Assembly: GCA_902806365.1 (NCBI GenBank)
Contig: CADCWJ010000493.1
Coordinates: forward strand, 1 to 6,321
Reading direction: 5' to 3'
DNA: 6,321 nt
Source of the DNA: an uncultured Thermomicrobiales bacterium
Lineage (GTDB): Bacteria; Chloroflexota; Chloroflexia; Thermomicrobiales; UBA6265
This document shows, in pieces, positions 1 to 5,848 of this stretch (positions are counted from its first letter, which is position 1; every line of letters begins with the position of its first letter). Both the position numbers and the translations under genes were made by a program. The notes under the pieces were generated by a model, which was not told where the DNA came from, searched no databases, and was given only the letters and a program-made list of their open reading frames with translations.

Positions 1-675
1 ACGGTCGGGCCGGCGGTTGCGAATGCCGCACGGGATGCCGTCGATCAAATCAAGAGCATTGCAGCACAGCATCTCGAAGCGTTCGCCGAAGATCTCGAGC
101 TGGTTGATGGTTCGGTCCGGGTGAAGGGAGTTCCGGGGTCGGCGGTGACGCTCAAGGAGATCGCCGGCCTCAGCATGTCGATGTCGGGCGGGTTCCAGCC
201 GGTGCTCGGCCGGGGAGGGTCGGGTATCACGCAGAGTGCACCAGGGTTCGCGGCGCACCTCGCCGAAGTCTCGGTCGATGAGCTGACGGGCGAGGTCGCG
301 GTGCTCAACTATGTCGCCGCCCAGGATGTCGGCTTCGCGATCAACCCGGCCTCCGTCGAAGGGCAAATTCACGGCGGCGTGGCCCAAGGCATCGGTTGGG
401 CGCTCTACGAAGGAATCGGATATGGCGACGACGGCCAGCCTGACGCATCGAACCTGATGGACTACGCGTTGCCGCGGGCCCACATGGTTCCGCCGATCGA
501 TGTCATCCTCGTCGAGGTGGCGGCGGATGCTGGTCCGTATGGTGCGAAGGGAGTTGGCGAGCCGCCAGCGATCCCGGGCGCCGCAACGATCGCCAACGCG
601 ATCCGGGACGCAACTGGAGCCCGCGTAACCTCCCTCCCGATCCGGCCCCCGTTGGTGCTGGAGCAACTGGTGTAG
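1..675 (+). CDS. Molybdenum hydroxylase large subunit (xanthine dehydrogenase / CoxL-like), C-terminal part
   Basis: This is the 3' end of a molybdopterin-binding catalytic subunit of the xanthine dehydrogenase / aldehyde oxidase / CO dehydrogenase family. These cytoplasmic or membrane-associated enzymes hydroxylate purines, aldehydes or similar substrates (or oxidise CO) and pass electrons through FeS and FAD partner subunits. The reading frame is open from base 1 to the TAG at 673-675, giving 224 residues of a subunit that is usually about 750-800 residues long. Family hallmarks are the GQIHGGVAQGIG segment (codons at 361-396), which belongs to the cofactor-binding region, and GAKGVGEPP (541-567). 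The Glu of GVGE (codon 559-561) is at the position of the active-site glutamate. The segment DVGFAINP before them is also typical. The N-terminal part, which carries the loop that separates CoxL from xanthine dehydrogenase types, is outside the window, so the substrate cannot be assigned. No partner subunit follows; recN comes next. Confidence 0.9.
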   Translation, partial: TVGPAVANAARDAVDQIKSIAAQHLEAFAEDLELVDGSVRVKGVPGSAVTLKEIAGLSMSMSGGFQPVLGRGGSGITQSAPGFAAHLAEVSVDELTGEVAVLNYVAAQDVGFAINPASVEGQIHGGVAQGIGWALYEGIGYGDDGQPDASNLMDYALPRAHMVPPIDVILVEVAADAGPYGAKGVGEPPAIPGAATIANAIRDATGARVTSLPIRPPLVLEQLV

Positions 676-700
676 GCGCCTCGCAACCAGCGAACGTAAA

Positions 701-756
701 GGCGATACGAACGAGGTCGGGTGGTATGCTCCATCTGACCTCGTTCTGACATCGCC
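701..756 (+). promoter_or_regulatory. Long imperfect hairpin between the hydroxylase gene and recN
   Basis: Bases 709-724 pair with 731-746 around a 6-base loop (tatgct). The first ten pairs are perfect (gaacgaggtc with gacctcgttc), and the rest include two G-T positions (719/736 and 721/734). After a small internal loop, an outer stem of six perfect pairs joins 701-706 (ggcgat) to 751-756 (atcgcc). The two G-T pairs become G-U in plus-strand RNA but C-A mismatches in the opposite RNA, so the fold is better for rightward transcripts. No T-run follows, so it is not a classical intrinsic terminator. It could end the hydroxylase mRNA, act in the recN leader, or be a DNA operator. The pairing is visible directly; the role is inferred. 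Confidence 0.6.
722..730 (+). promoter_or_regulatory. Possible extended -10 element for recN
   Basis: The sequence tggtatgct matches the extended -10 form TGnTATnnT. It lies in the loop and upper stem of the hairpin at 701-756. Initiation would fall near 736-738, giving a leader of about 40 bases before the recN start. No good -35 hexamer is present 16-18 bases upstream, so this is a weak call. Confidence 0.25.
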
Positions 757-761
757 GCATG

Positions 762-766
762 CAGGT
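762..766 (+). promoter_or_regulatory. recN: Shine-Dalgarno that supports the recN start at 777
   Basis: caggt lies 10 bases before the ATG at 777. The in-frame ATG at 759 has no purine-rich sequence at a suitable distance (its upstream bases read gacatcgccgc). This weak site therefore favours 777, in agreement with the family's usual N-terminus. Confidence 0.5.
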
Positions 767-776
767 ATCGTGTCCC

Positions 777-2546
777 ATGCTCCAAGAGCTATCCATTGTC
801 GATTTCGCGATCATCGACCGGGCGGTCATGCAGTTCGGTCCGGGCATGAACGTGATCACCGGGGAGACGGGAGCCGGCAAATCGATTCTGCTGGATGCGT
901 TGGCGGCAGTCCTCGGAAGCCGGGTCAGCACCGATCTCGTACGAACGGGCGCGAAATCGACCCGGGTCGAGGCGGTCTTCTTTGTTGGCGATACTCCCCT
1001 GAACGAGCTCGTCCAGGCGCTCGACGACGCGGGGATCGATCTCGATGATGAGAAGGTGCTGATCTTCGCGCGTGAGATCCAGAGCACCGGTCGATCGATC
1101 GCGCGCATCAACGGTCGCACCACAACCGCCGGCCAGCTCGCCGCTATCGGTGAGATGCTGGTGGACATCCACGGACAATCGGACCATCTTGCGATTCTCC
1201 GCTCGACCGAGCAACGCTCGCTGCTCGATCGATACGCGCGGGTCGAAGGGGATCGACGGGAAGTAGCTCGTCTCGCGCGTCGCCTGCGGGACGTTCGATC
1301 GAAACTGGAATCCCTGGCTTCGGATTCGCGAGAGCGGGAGCGCAGACTGGATCTGCTCCGGTTCCAGGCCGAGGAGATCGAGACGGCGGAGCTGGTAGCC
1401 GGGGAGGATGTCGCACTGACCCAGGAGCGCGACGTGCTCCTTAATGCGGACCGGCTCCGGGACGACGCGGCACGTGCGGCGATGGCCCTTTCCGGGGATG
1501 ACGCACTCGATGTTGATGGCAATGCGGCATCGCGGCTGCGGACCGTGGAAAAGGCGATCGCCGACCTCGCCGGTATCGATCCAACGAGCTCGGCGCTTCA
1601 CGAACGGGCGACCGAGTTGGTCGTGCTGTGCGAAGAGCTCGGCCGGGAATTGCGTGACTATCTGGATCGGATCGAAGCCGATCCCGCCCGCCTGGCCGAA
1701 GTCGAGGACCGGCTGAGCCTGATCCAGGGCTTAAAACGAAAGTACGGCGCGACCATCGCGGAAATCGTTGCGTTCGGGGACTCCGCGCGAGCGGAAATCG
1801 AGGAAGCCACGAGCGGCGCGCAGAGCCTTGAAGCGCTGGAGGCCGACGCCAGCTCCACCGAAGAATTTTTGGTGGTCGCCGCCGCGACGCTTTCCCGCAA
1901 ACGGACGATGTGCGCCACCGCGCTGGCGCGCGAGATCGAACGAAGTATTGCTGAACTGAAGATGGGCCGGGCATCGGTGGAGATCGCGGTACGGCGCAGG
2001 GCCGACCCGGCGGGAATCGGCTGGGATGTGGCTGGTGAGCCAGCGACCGTCCATTTCGACGAGAGTGGCGTCGATGATATCGAGTTCCTGATCGCCCCGA
2101 ACGCCGGCGAGGCGCTGAAGCCGCTGGCTCGCATCGCGTCAGGCGGGGAAACGGCGAGGATCATGCTCGCGCTCAAGTCGATCCTCTCCGAGATCGATTC
2201 GACGCCCACGCTGGTATTCGACGAGATCGATGTCGGGGTCGGTGGGCGGTCGGGACAGGTTGTCGGCCAGAAACTGGCTGGTCTGTCGCACAACCATCAG
2301 GTGATCGTGGTCACGCACCTGCCACAGATCGCGGCGTTCGCCGACACGCATTTCCGCATATCGAAGCAGGAACGGCGCGAGCGGACGGTGTCCAACATCG
2401 ACGGCCTGGACGATGACGAGCGAGTCGCCGAGCTGGCGGCGATGCTGGACGGCGTGCCGCTGAGTGACGGGGCCATCGCCAATGCCGAGGCCATGATCCT
2501 GCGCGCACGCGGCGGTCAAGCAACGGGAATGGTGCGGTCCGGTTGA
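777..2546 (+). CDS. recN: DNA repair protein RecN (SMC-like ATPase)
   Basis: RecN is a cytoplasmic SMC-family ATPase that acts early in double-strand-break repair, holding DNA ends and aiding RecA-dependent recombination. The protein has 589 residues, slightly longer than most relatives (about 550-575). The N-terminal half-domain has the family opening LQELSIVDFAIID and Walker A GETGAGKS at residues 29-36. HGQSDH follows at 132-137. A central region of roughly residues 150-400, rich in charged residues and Leu, forms the expected coiled coil and includes KRKYG at 320-324, a RecN hallmark. The C-terminal half has the ABC signature SGGE (455-458), Walker B LVFDEIDVGVGG with D482 and E483, and THLPQIAAFAD starting at 513. 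No key residue is missing. An ATG at 759 would add six residues, but 777 matches the family N-terminus and has a better ribosome site. It lies 101 bases after the hydroxylase gene and 171 before ybaB. SOS control is common for recN, but I see no convincing LexA box. Confidence 0.97.
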   Translation: MLQELSIVDFAIIDRAVMQFGPGMNVITGETGAGKSILLDALAAVLGSRVSTDLVRTGAKSTRVEAVFFVGDTPLNELVQALDDAGIDLDDEKVLIFAREIQSTGRSIARINGRTTTAGQLAAIGEMLVDIHGQSDHLAILRSTEQRSLLDRYARVEGDRREVARLARRLRDVRSKLESLASDSRERERRLDLLRFQAEEIETAELVAGEDVALTQERDVLLNADRLRDDAARAAMALSGDDALDVDGNAASRLRTVEKAIADLAGIDPTSSALHERATELVVLCEELGRELRDYLDRIEADPARLAEVEDRLSLIQGLKRKYGATIAEIVAFGDSARAEIEEATSGAQSLEALEADASSTEEFLVVAAATLSRKRTMCATALAREIERSIAELKMGRASVEIAVRRRADPAGIGWDVAGEPATVHFDESGVDDIEFLIAPNAGEALKPLARIASGGETARIMLALKSILSEIDSTPTLVFDEIDVGVGGRSGQVVGQKLAGLSHNHQVIVVTHLPQIAAFADTHFRISKQERRERTVSNIDGLDDDERVAELAAMLDGVPLSDGAIANAEAMILRARGGQATGMVRSG

Positions 2547-2630
2547 GCGGACAGCATGCACGCACCTGATCGGGTTGGGGCGGAAGCGCAAAACCGAGCG
2601 ACAATAAGCGGCCGGTTCGAAAGCGGCGGC

Positions 2631-2636
2631 TATACT
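2631..2636 (+). promoter_or_regulatory. Possible -10 element for the ybaB operon
   Basis: tatact matches five of six bases of the -10 consensus. It lies in the gene-free stretch between recN and ybaB, about 80 bases before the ybaB ATG. No recognisable -35 hexamer is found at 16-18 bases spacing, and there is no TG extension. The rest of the 2547-2717 gap shows no gene and no clear T-tailed terminator for recN. Confidence 0.3.
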
Positions 2637-2646
2637 GAGATCGGAG

Positions 2647-2680
2647 AGTCGCGGGCTGGATAACACTGGTGATAGCGACT
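2647..2680 (+). other. Weak inverted repeat in the ybaB leader
   Basis: agtcgc (2647-2652) is perfectly complementary to gcgact (2675-2680) across a 22-base loop. An alternative pairing joins actgg (2665-2669) with ccagt (2690-2694), and the two stems would exclude each other. Both are short, so chance is a reasonable explanation. Confidence 0.25.
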
Positions 2681-2717
2681 ACAGGCGTTCCAGTCGACGA
2701 TCAGGGAGAAGTATTCC

Positions 2718-3017
2718 ATGCAACCAAACATGAAGATGATTCAGCAGATGCAGAACCGGATGGCGAAGATCCAGCAGGAGCTGGACGAGACCGTCATCGA
2801 AGGATCCTCCGGCGGGGGAGTGGTCAAGGCCGAAGTCACGGGCCAGCGTGAGTTCCGGTCGATCAAGATTGATCCATCGGCGGTCGACCCGGAGGATGTC
2901 GAGATGCTCGAAGACCTGATCGTGACAGCGGTGCAGGACGCGATGGAGAAGGCGCAAGCACTATCCGAAGAGAAGATGAGTGCCCTCACTGGTGGGATTA
3001 AGATACCCGGCTTCTAA
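2718..3017 (+). CDS. ybaB: Nucleoid-associated protein, YbaB/EbfC family
   Basis: This is a 99-residue member of the YbaB/EbfC family: small homodimeric proteins that bind DNA with little specificity and associate with the nucleoid. The N-terminal helix (residues 3-25) is rich in Met and Gln and ends in the usual ELDE stretch. The core has GGGVVKAEVTGQ (32-43) and IKIDPSAVDPEDVEMLEDLI (49-68), the clearest family signature. The protein closes with TGGIKIPGF, matching the normal C-terminus, so it is complete. The ATG is well supported by gggagaag at 2704-2711. In many bacteria ybaB lies between dnaX and recR; here it follows recN and precedes a DUF951 gene by 28 bases. The short gap suggests co-transcription with the downstream genes. 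Confidence 0.95.
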   Translation: MQPNMKMIQQMQNRMAKIQQELDETVIEGSSGGGVVKAEVTGQREFRSIKIDPSAVDPEDVEMLEDLIVTAVQDAMEKAQALSEEKMSALTGGIKIPGF

Positions 3018-3045
3018 TCGCCGTTACAACGCGGATGGTTCCGGC

Positions 3046-3312
3046 ATGCCTCTGAAGGAACCCATACCCTTTTTCATGGATGATATCGTGAGGTTGCGCA
3101 AGCCTCACCCGTGCGGTTCCTTCGAGTGGCGCATCGTGCGCGTTGGAGCCGACATCGGCCTTCGCTGCCTGACCTGCGACAGACGAGTGCTTCTGCCGCG
3201 GCGGACGTTGGAGAAGCGGCTCAAACAGTTCGTCAGCCGCGGGCCAGGTGTAGGTCCAAAAGAAAGCGCGCTGCCCCCTCCAGCGGCGCGTTCGACGGCG
3301 CTCCCCGACTGA
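3046..3312 (+). CDS. DUF951 domain protein with C-terminal extension
   Basis: An 88-residue protein of the DUF951 family, small proteins of unknown function found mainly in Firmicutes and Chloroflexota. The core covers residues 12-63. It has DIVRLRKPHPCGSFEW (13-28), then RVGADIGLRCLTC (32-44), then LLPRRTLEKRL (49-59). Cys23, Cys41 and Cys44, and perhaps His21, could bind a metal; this is inferred from their spacing. The remaining 25 residues are Pro/Ala/Ser-rich, look unlike the family core, and run to a TGA overlapping the next gene. The start is uncertain: ATG 3046 (with ggatgg eight bases upstream) gives ten residues before the alternative ATG at 3076, which would leave a very short N-terminus. 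An upstream ATG at 2980 would overlap the end of ybaB and is less likely. It sits 28 bases after ybaB, probably in one operon. Confidence 0.85.
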   Translation: MPLKEPIPFFMDDIVRLRKPHPCGSFEWRIVRVGADIGLRCLTCDRRVLLPRRTLEKRLKQFVSRGPGVGPKESALPPPAARSTALPD

Positions 3313-3314
3313 TG
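3310..3314 (+). promoter_or_regulatory. TGATG stop-start overlap (translational coupling)
   Basis: The TGA of the DUF951 gene (3310-3312) shares its A with the ATG of the transporter gene (3312-3314). No Shine-Dalgarno-like sequence is seen in the preceding 20 bases, which read mostly C and G without a purine run. Translation of the transporter therefore probably depends on ribosomes that finish the DUF951 gene. Confidence 0.65.
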
Positions 3315-4718
3315 GCGCTTAACTCTGGGGCGAGCTCGGCCAAGGCGAATGCTCCGGATTCCATACGGGCCGTTCTCCGGAACGGTCCGTTTCTCCGTTT
3401 GTGGCTCATCCAGGCAATCACTCAAACCGCGCAGAACATGATCAACTTCTCGCTCCTACTGCGGGTGCGTGGAGTCGTCGAGATCAACGAGCTCCCGCAG
3501 GCAAACACGGCGATCAGCCTCGTGATCCTGGCGTTCTCGCTGCCGGCGGTGCTCTTCGGGCCAATCGCTGGTGTGCTTGCCGACCGCTGGAACAAGCGGG
3601 CGTTGATGGCCACGCTCAACCTGGCCCGGGCCGGGGCGGTGTTCCTGTTCCTGATCATTCGCCCCGGGTGGCACGTCGAGACGATTCTCGCGGCGTACTA
3701 CGTCGTGACGTTCCTGTTCGGGATAGCCGGTCAATTCTTCGCGCCGGTGCTCGGCGCAACGATCCCGCTCGTCACCCCCAGGAACCAGCTGCTCTCCGCG
3801 AATGCTCTCTTCAACCTGACGTTCACCGCCGCGCAACTCATTGGTTTCGCGGCGGTGGGGCCGGTGCTGATCAAGGCTATCGGGATCGACGCCCTGTTCA
3901 TGGTCACGATTGGCATCTACCTTGCCTGCGCCGCGCTGGTGATGACCTTGCCGGCCACACCCGTCACGCCGGCGACCGAAGCCGAGCGGTCGCGCCCGGT
4001 CATCGAACGGCTCTGGTCGGACATCAAGGAGGGACTTGTCTTCATTCTCCAGGATCCGATGCTAATGCGCGCGATCGGCTATCTGACGCTCGCCTCGACG
4101 ACGTTCCTGATGGTAGCCGCGCTTGGGCCGGAGTTCATTGCGGCGGTGATCGGATTGCCCAAGGAAGACATCGGGTATGTCGTCGGTCCGGCGGGGTTTG
4201 GCGTGCTGATCGGGGTGCTGATCGTGCCCCGGGTAGTCCGGCGGATCGGACGAGATTGGCTGATCGATACCGCCCTGTCGCTGGCGGGTCTGATGGTTCT
4301 GCTGCTGGCACTGTCACGCCGGATGCTGGATGGCGTGTGGCCTGGTTCGGCTCCCGTCACGTCCGTAGCGGTGATCGCGGCCGCGATGGCCGGGCTGCTG
4401 GGGATCTGTAACGCGTTCATCCTCGTGCCGTCGCAGACCATGCTTCAGGAACGCTCGAACGAGACGGTGAGGGCCCGCGTGTACGGGACGTTCTTCACGA
4501 TCTCGAACACAGTCGCATTCGTGCCGATCTTCTTCGCGGCCGCGTCGGCGGACCTGTTCGGAGTCGTTAACGTCCTGGTGGTGGTCGGCGCCCTGGTAGG
4601 CGGGCTGGGCCTGTCGAGCCTGATCCAGCGACGAAACGCCGAAAAGGCGCGCTGGGACCGCGTGCGCCTGCTGCACCGGCAAGGCCCTGAGTCACTGCCA
4701 ATGCACAGGCGACGCTGA
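3312..4718 (+). CDS. Major facilitator superfamily transporter (probable efflux permease)
   Basis: A 468-residue inner-membrane transporter of the major facilitator superfamily, close in style to the MFS_3 / EntS-like drug and siderophore exporters. Hydrophobic segments are spread over the whole length, consistent with about 12 membrane helices. The conserved motif A between helices 2 and 3 is GVLADRWNKRA (residues 87-97). Other family-like parts are NQLLSANALFN (158-168) and LVPSQTMLQE (371-380) followed by the Arg-rich cytoplasmic stretch ETVRARVYG. A charged loop around residues 220-240 divides the two halves. The C-terminus is basic (ending HRRR). The start at 3312 is chosen because it overlaps the preceding stop as TGATG; the open frame continues upstream to 3111, but that would overlap the DUF951 gene by about 200 bases with an unconvincing Arg-rich peptide. 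Substrate cannot be told from sequence. The gene is last in the ybaB cluster and converges on pyrB. Confidence 0.9.
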   Translation: MALNSGASSAKANAPDSIRAVLRNGPFLRLWLIQAITQTAQNMINFSLLLRVRGVVEINELPQANTAISLVILAFSLPAVLFGPIAGVLADRWNKRALMATLNLARAGAVFLFLIIRPGWHVETILAAYYVVTFLFGIAGQFFAPVLGATIPLVTPRNQLLSANALFNLTFTAAQLIGFAAVGPVLIKAIGIDALFMVTIGIYLACAALVMTLPATPVTPATEAERSRPVIERLWSDIKEGLVFILQDPMLMRAIGYLTLASTTFLMVAALGPEFIAAVIGLPKEDIGYVVGPAGFGVLIGVLIVPRVVRRIGRDWLIDTALSLAGLMVLLLALSRRMLDGVWPGSAPVTSVAVIAAAMAGLLGICNAFILVPSQTMLQERSNETVRARVYGTFFTISNTVAFVPIFFAAASADLFGVVNVLVVVGALVGGLGLSSLIQRRNAEKARWDRVRLLHRQGPESLPMHRRR

Positions 4719-4742
4719 CGGGACTCCGAGACGACGGGCCCC

Positions 4743-4766
4743 GGCGACACGAGGGGTCATGTCGCC
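4743..4766. terminator. Possible hairpin terminator between converging genes
   Basis: ggcgaca (4743-4749) pairs perfectly with tgtcgcc (4760-4766) around a 10-base loop. It lies 24 bases after the transporter stop and about 75 bases beyond the pyrB stop, where a shared terminator would be expected. There is no T-run on either side, so it may be a factor-dependent or non-canonical site, or chance. Nothing else gene-like is seen in the 121-base gap. Confidence 0.35.
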
Positions 4767-4839
4767 ATGCGGCTCAATACAGGTTGACGCCGGGATCGCT
4801 CCGGATCGGTTGCCGGGGAGATCGATGGCCCGAGCCCCC

Positions 4840-5757
4840 TTACCCGTTCGAGGGCGCAAGCAACTGAGCGAGAAGAGCCATGCGGACGTACACGCCGTTT
4901 CTTGCCTGGCGGAAATAGGCGGCCCTCGGATCGGCATCGACTTCCGGTGCGATCTCGTCGACGCGGGGGAGGGGATGCATGATGATCGCGCGCGCCGGGA
5001 GCAGATCGAGCGATTGACGGTCGATGGTGTAGATGCCCCTCGCCTGCCGATACTCATCCTGGGTAGCGAACCGCTCTTTCTGGATGCGCGTCTGGTAGAC
5101 GACATCGGAGACAGCCAGCGCCTTGCCGAGATCCCGCTCGTCCCGGTAGCGGACTCCGGCGGCGTCGAGCGCCCGCCGGACATCCGCGCCCATCGGTACG
5201 GCCTCTGGCGAGACGAAGATCAGCTCGGAGCGCTGAGTGAGCCGGAACAGGAGCGCGAGGGAGCGAGCGGCCCGGCCAAACCTGAGGTCGCCGACGAGTG
5301 CCACGGTCAGGTCGTCGAGCTGGCCGAGTTCCGACCAGATCGTGTAGAAGTCAAGCAGTGCCTGAGTGGGATGTTCGCCAGGGCCGTCTCCACCGTTGAT
5401 GATGGGCACCGGCGAGACAGCGGCGGCGCGCATTGCGGCTCCCTGCTCGTGATGCCGGATGACGATGGCGTCTGCGTAGCCCGCGATGATGCGGACCGTA
5501 TCCTCGACCGATTCTCCCTTGATCGCAGACGAGAATTCGCGGGCGTTTTCCGTAGATATCACCTGCCCACCGAGCCGCAGCATCGCCGACTCAAAGCTGA
5601 GCCGGGTCCGGGTGGACGGCTCGTAGAACAGGGTCGCGAGAATATACCGCGGCAGGACCGGCTCCGCACGGAAGACCGATCGCATCCGCTCGGCCTCGAC
5701 GAACAACTGCTCGACCCAGAGGCGCTCGAATTGTTCCACCGCAACGATATGGTTCAC
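4840..5757 (-). CDS. pyrB: Aspartate carbamoyltransferase, catalytic chain
   Basis: PyrB joins carbamoyl phosphate and L-aspartate to give N-carbamoyl-L-aspartate, the first committed step of pyrimidine synthesis, in the cytoplasm. The 305-residue protein has the full family length. The carbamoyl-phosphate site STRTR is at 48-52, the mobile-loop Lys is K80 in SSAIKGES, and HPTQALLDFYTI is at 129-140. In the aspartate domain GDLRFGRAARSL (157-168) is a slightly divergent form of the usual GDLKYGRTVHSL. TRIQKERF (223-230) and HPLPRVDEI (261-269) follow, and the end DADPRAAYFRQARNGVYVRM (274-293) is standard. The start is a GTG at 5757-5755, preceded by agagggcatcctgc. Neither pyrI nor pyrC is adjacent: the minus-strand downstream neighbour is a convergent transporter gene, so pyrB looks monocistronic here. 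Confidence 0.97.
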   Translation of the reverse strand: MNHIVAVEQFERLWVEQLFVEAERMRSVFRAEPVLPRYILATLFYEPSTRTRLSFESAMLRLGGQVISTENAREFSSAIKGESVEDTVRIIAGYADAIVIRHHEQGAAMRAAAVSPVPIINGGDGPGEHPTQALLDFYTIWSELGQLDDLTVALVGDLRFGRAARSLALLFRLTQRSELIFVSPEAVPMGADVRRALDAAGVRYRDERDLGKALAVSDVVYQTRIQKERFATQDEYRQARGIYTIDRQSLDLLPARAIIMHPLPRVDEIAPEVDADPRAAYFRQARNGVYVRMALLAQLLAPSNG

Positions 5758-5765
5758 GCAGGATG

Positions 5766-5771
5766 CCCTCT
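5766..5771 (-). promoter_or_regulatory. pyrB: Shine-Dalgarno for the GTG start of pyrB
   Basis: On the minus strand agaggg ends 8 bases before the GTG at 5757. This good site decides for the GTG start, since no in-frame ATG lies near. Confidence 0.7.
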
Positions 5772-5798
5772 CATTGGCGCCGCCGAATGGTCGCGGCG

Positions 5799-5804
5799 AT
5801 TATA
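5799..5804 (-). promoter_or_regulatory. pyrB: Consensus -10 element for pyrB
   Basis: The minus strand reads tataat, a perfect -10 hexamer, about 42 bases before the pyrB GTG. The -35 region (around 5820-5828) is poor; the minus strand there reads accgttttg. Initiation would fall near 5792, leaving a leader of only about 35 bases. That is too short for a PyrR-type attenuator, so no such regulation is evident. Confidence 0.55.
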
Positions 5805-5806
5805 GT
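5801..5806 (+). promoter_or_regulatory. Possible -10 element for the divergent hydrolase gene
   Basis: tatagt on the plus strand overlaps the pyrB -10 on the other strand because the tata core is symmetric. It differs from consensus at one base and lies 42 bases before the hydrolase ATG. No good -35 is present at normal spacing; ttggcg at 5774-5779 is 21 bases away. Confidence 0.3.
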
Positions 5807-5848
5807 GCGGCGCGCAAGGCAAAACGGTGGAAAGGACAGCAGGCACGC

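Noticed and set aside
691..713. Repeated cgaacg (691-696 and 708-713) as an SOS box ahead of recN
   Set aside because: The spacing of 13 bases between the GAAC units fits neither the GAAC-N7-GAAC nor the GAAC-N4-GTTC type of LexA site, and no CTG-N10-CAG site was noticed.
503..1522. A 339-residue minus-strand open frame opposite recN
   Set aside because: Its product is Ser/Arg-rich with no recognisable domain, as expected of the reverse frame of a high-GC gene, and it lies over the clear recN coding sequence.
2611..2627. A tRNA T-arm-like sequence (gccggttcgaaagcggc)
   Set aside because: The loop-closing pair is G-G, and no acceptor, D-arm or anticodon arm can be built around it; ttcgaa is a common palindrome.
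3111..3311. An N-terminal extension of the transporter to the ATG at 3111
   Set aside because: It would overlap the DUF951 gene out of frame for about 200 bases and encode an Arg-rich peptide unlike any MFS N-terminus.
3401..4411. A 336-residue plus-strand frame inside the transporter gene
   Set aside because: The product is rich in Arg, Gly, Asp and His with no membrane segments or known motifs; the other frame encodes a clear MFS transporter.
4759..5805. A 348-residue plus-strand open frame opposite pyrB
   Set aside because: It covers pyrB almost exactly on the other strand and has an Arg/Asp/Glu-rich product without domains; pyrB is unmistakable.
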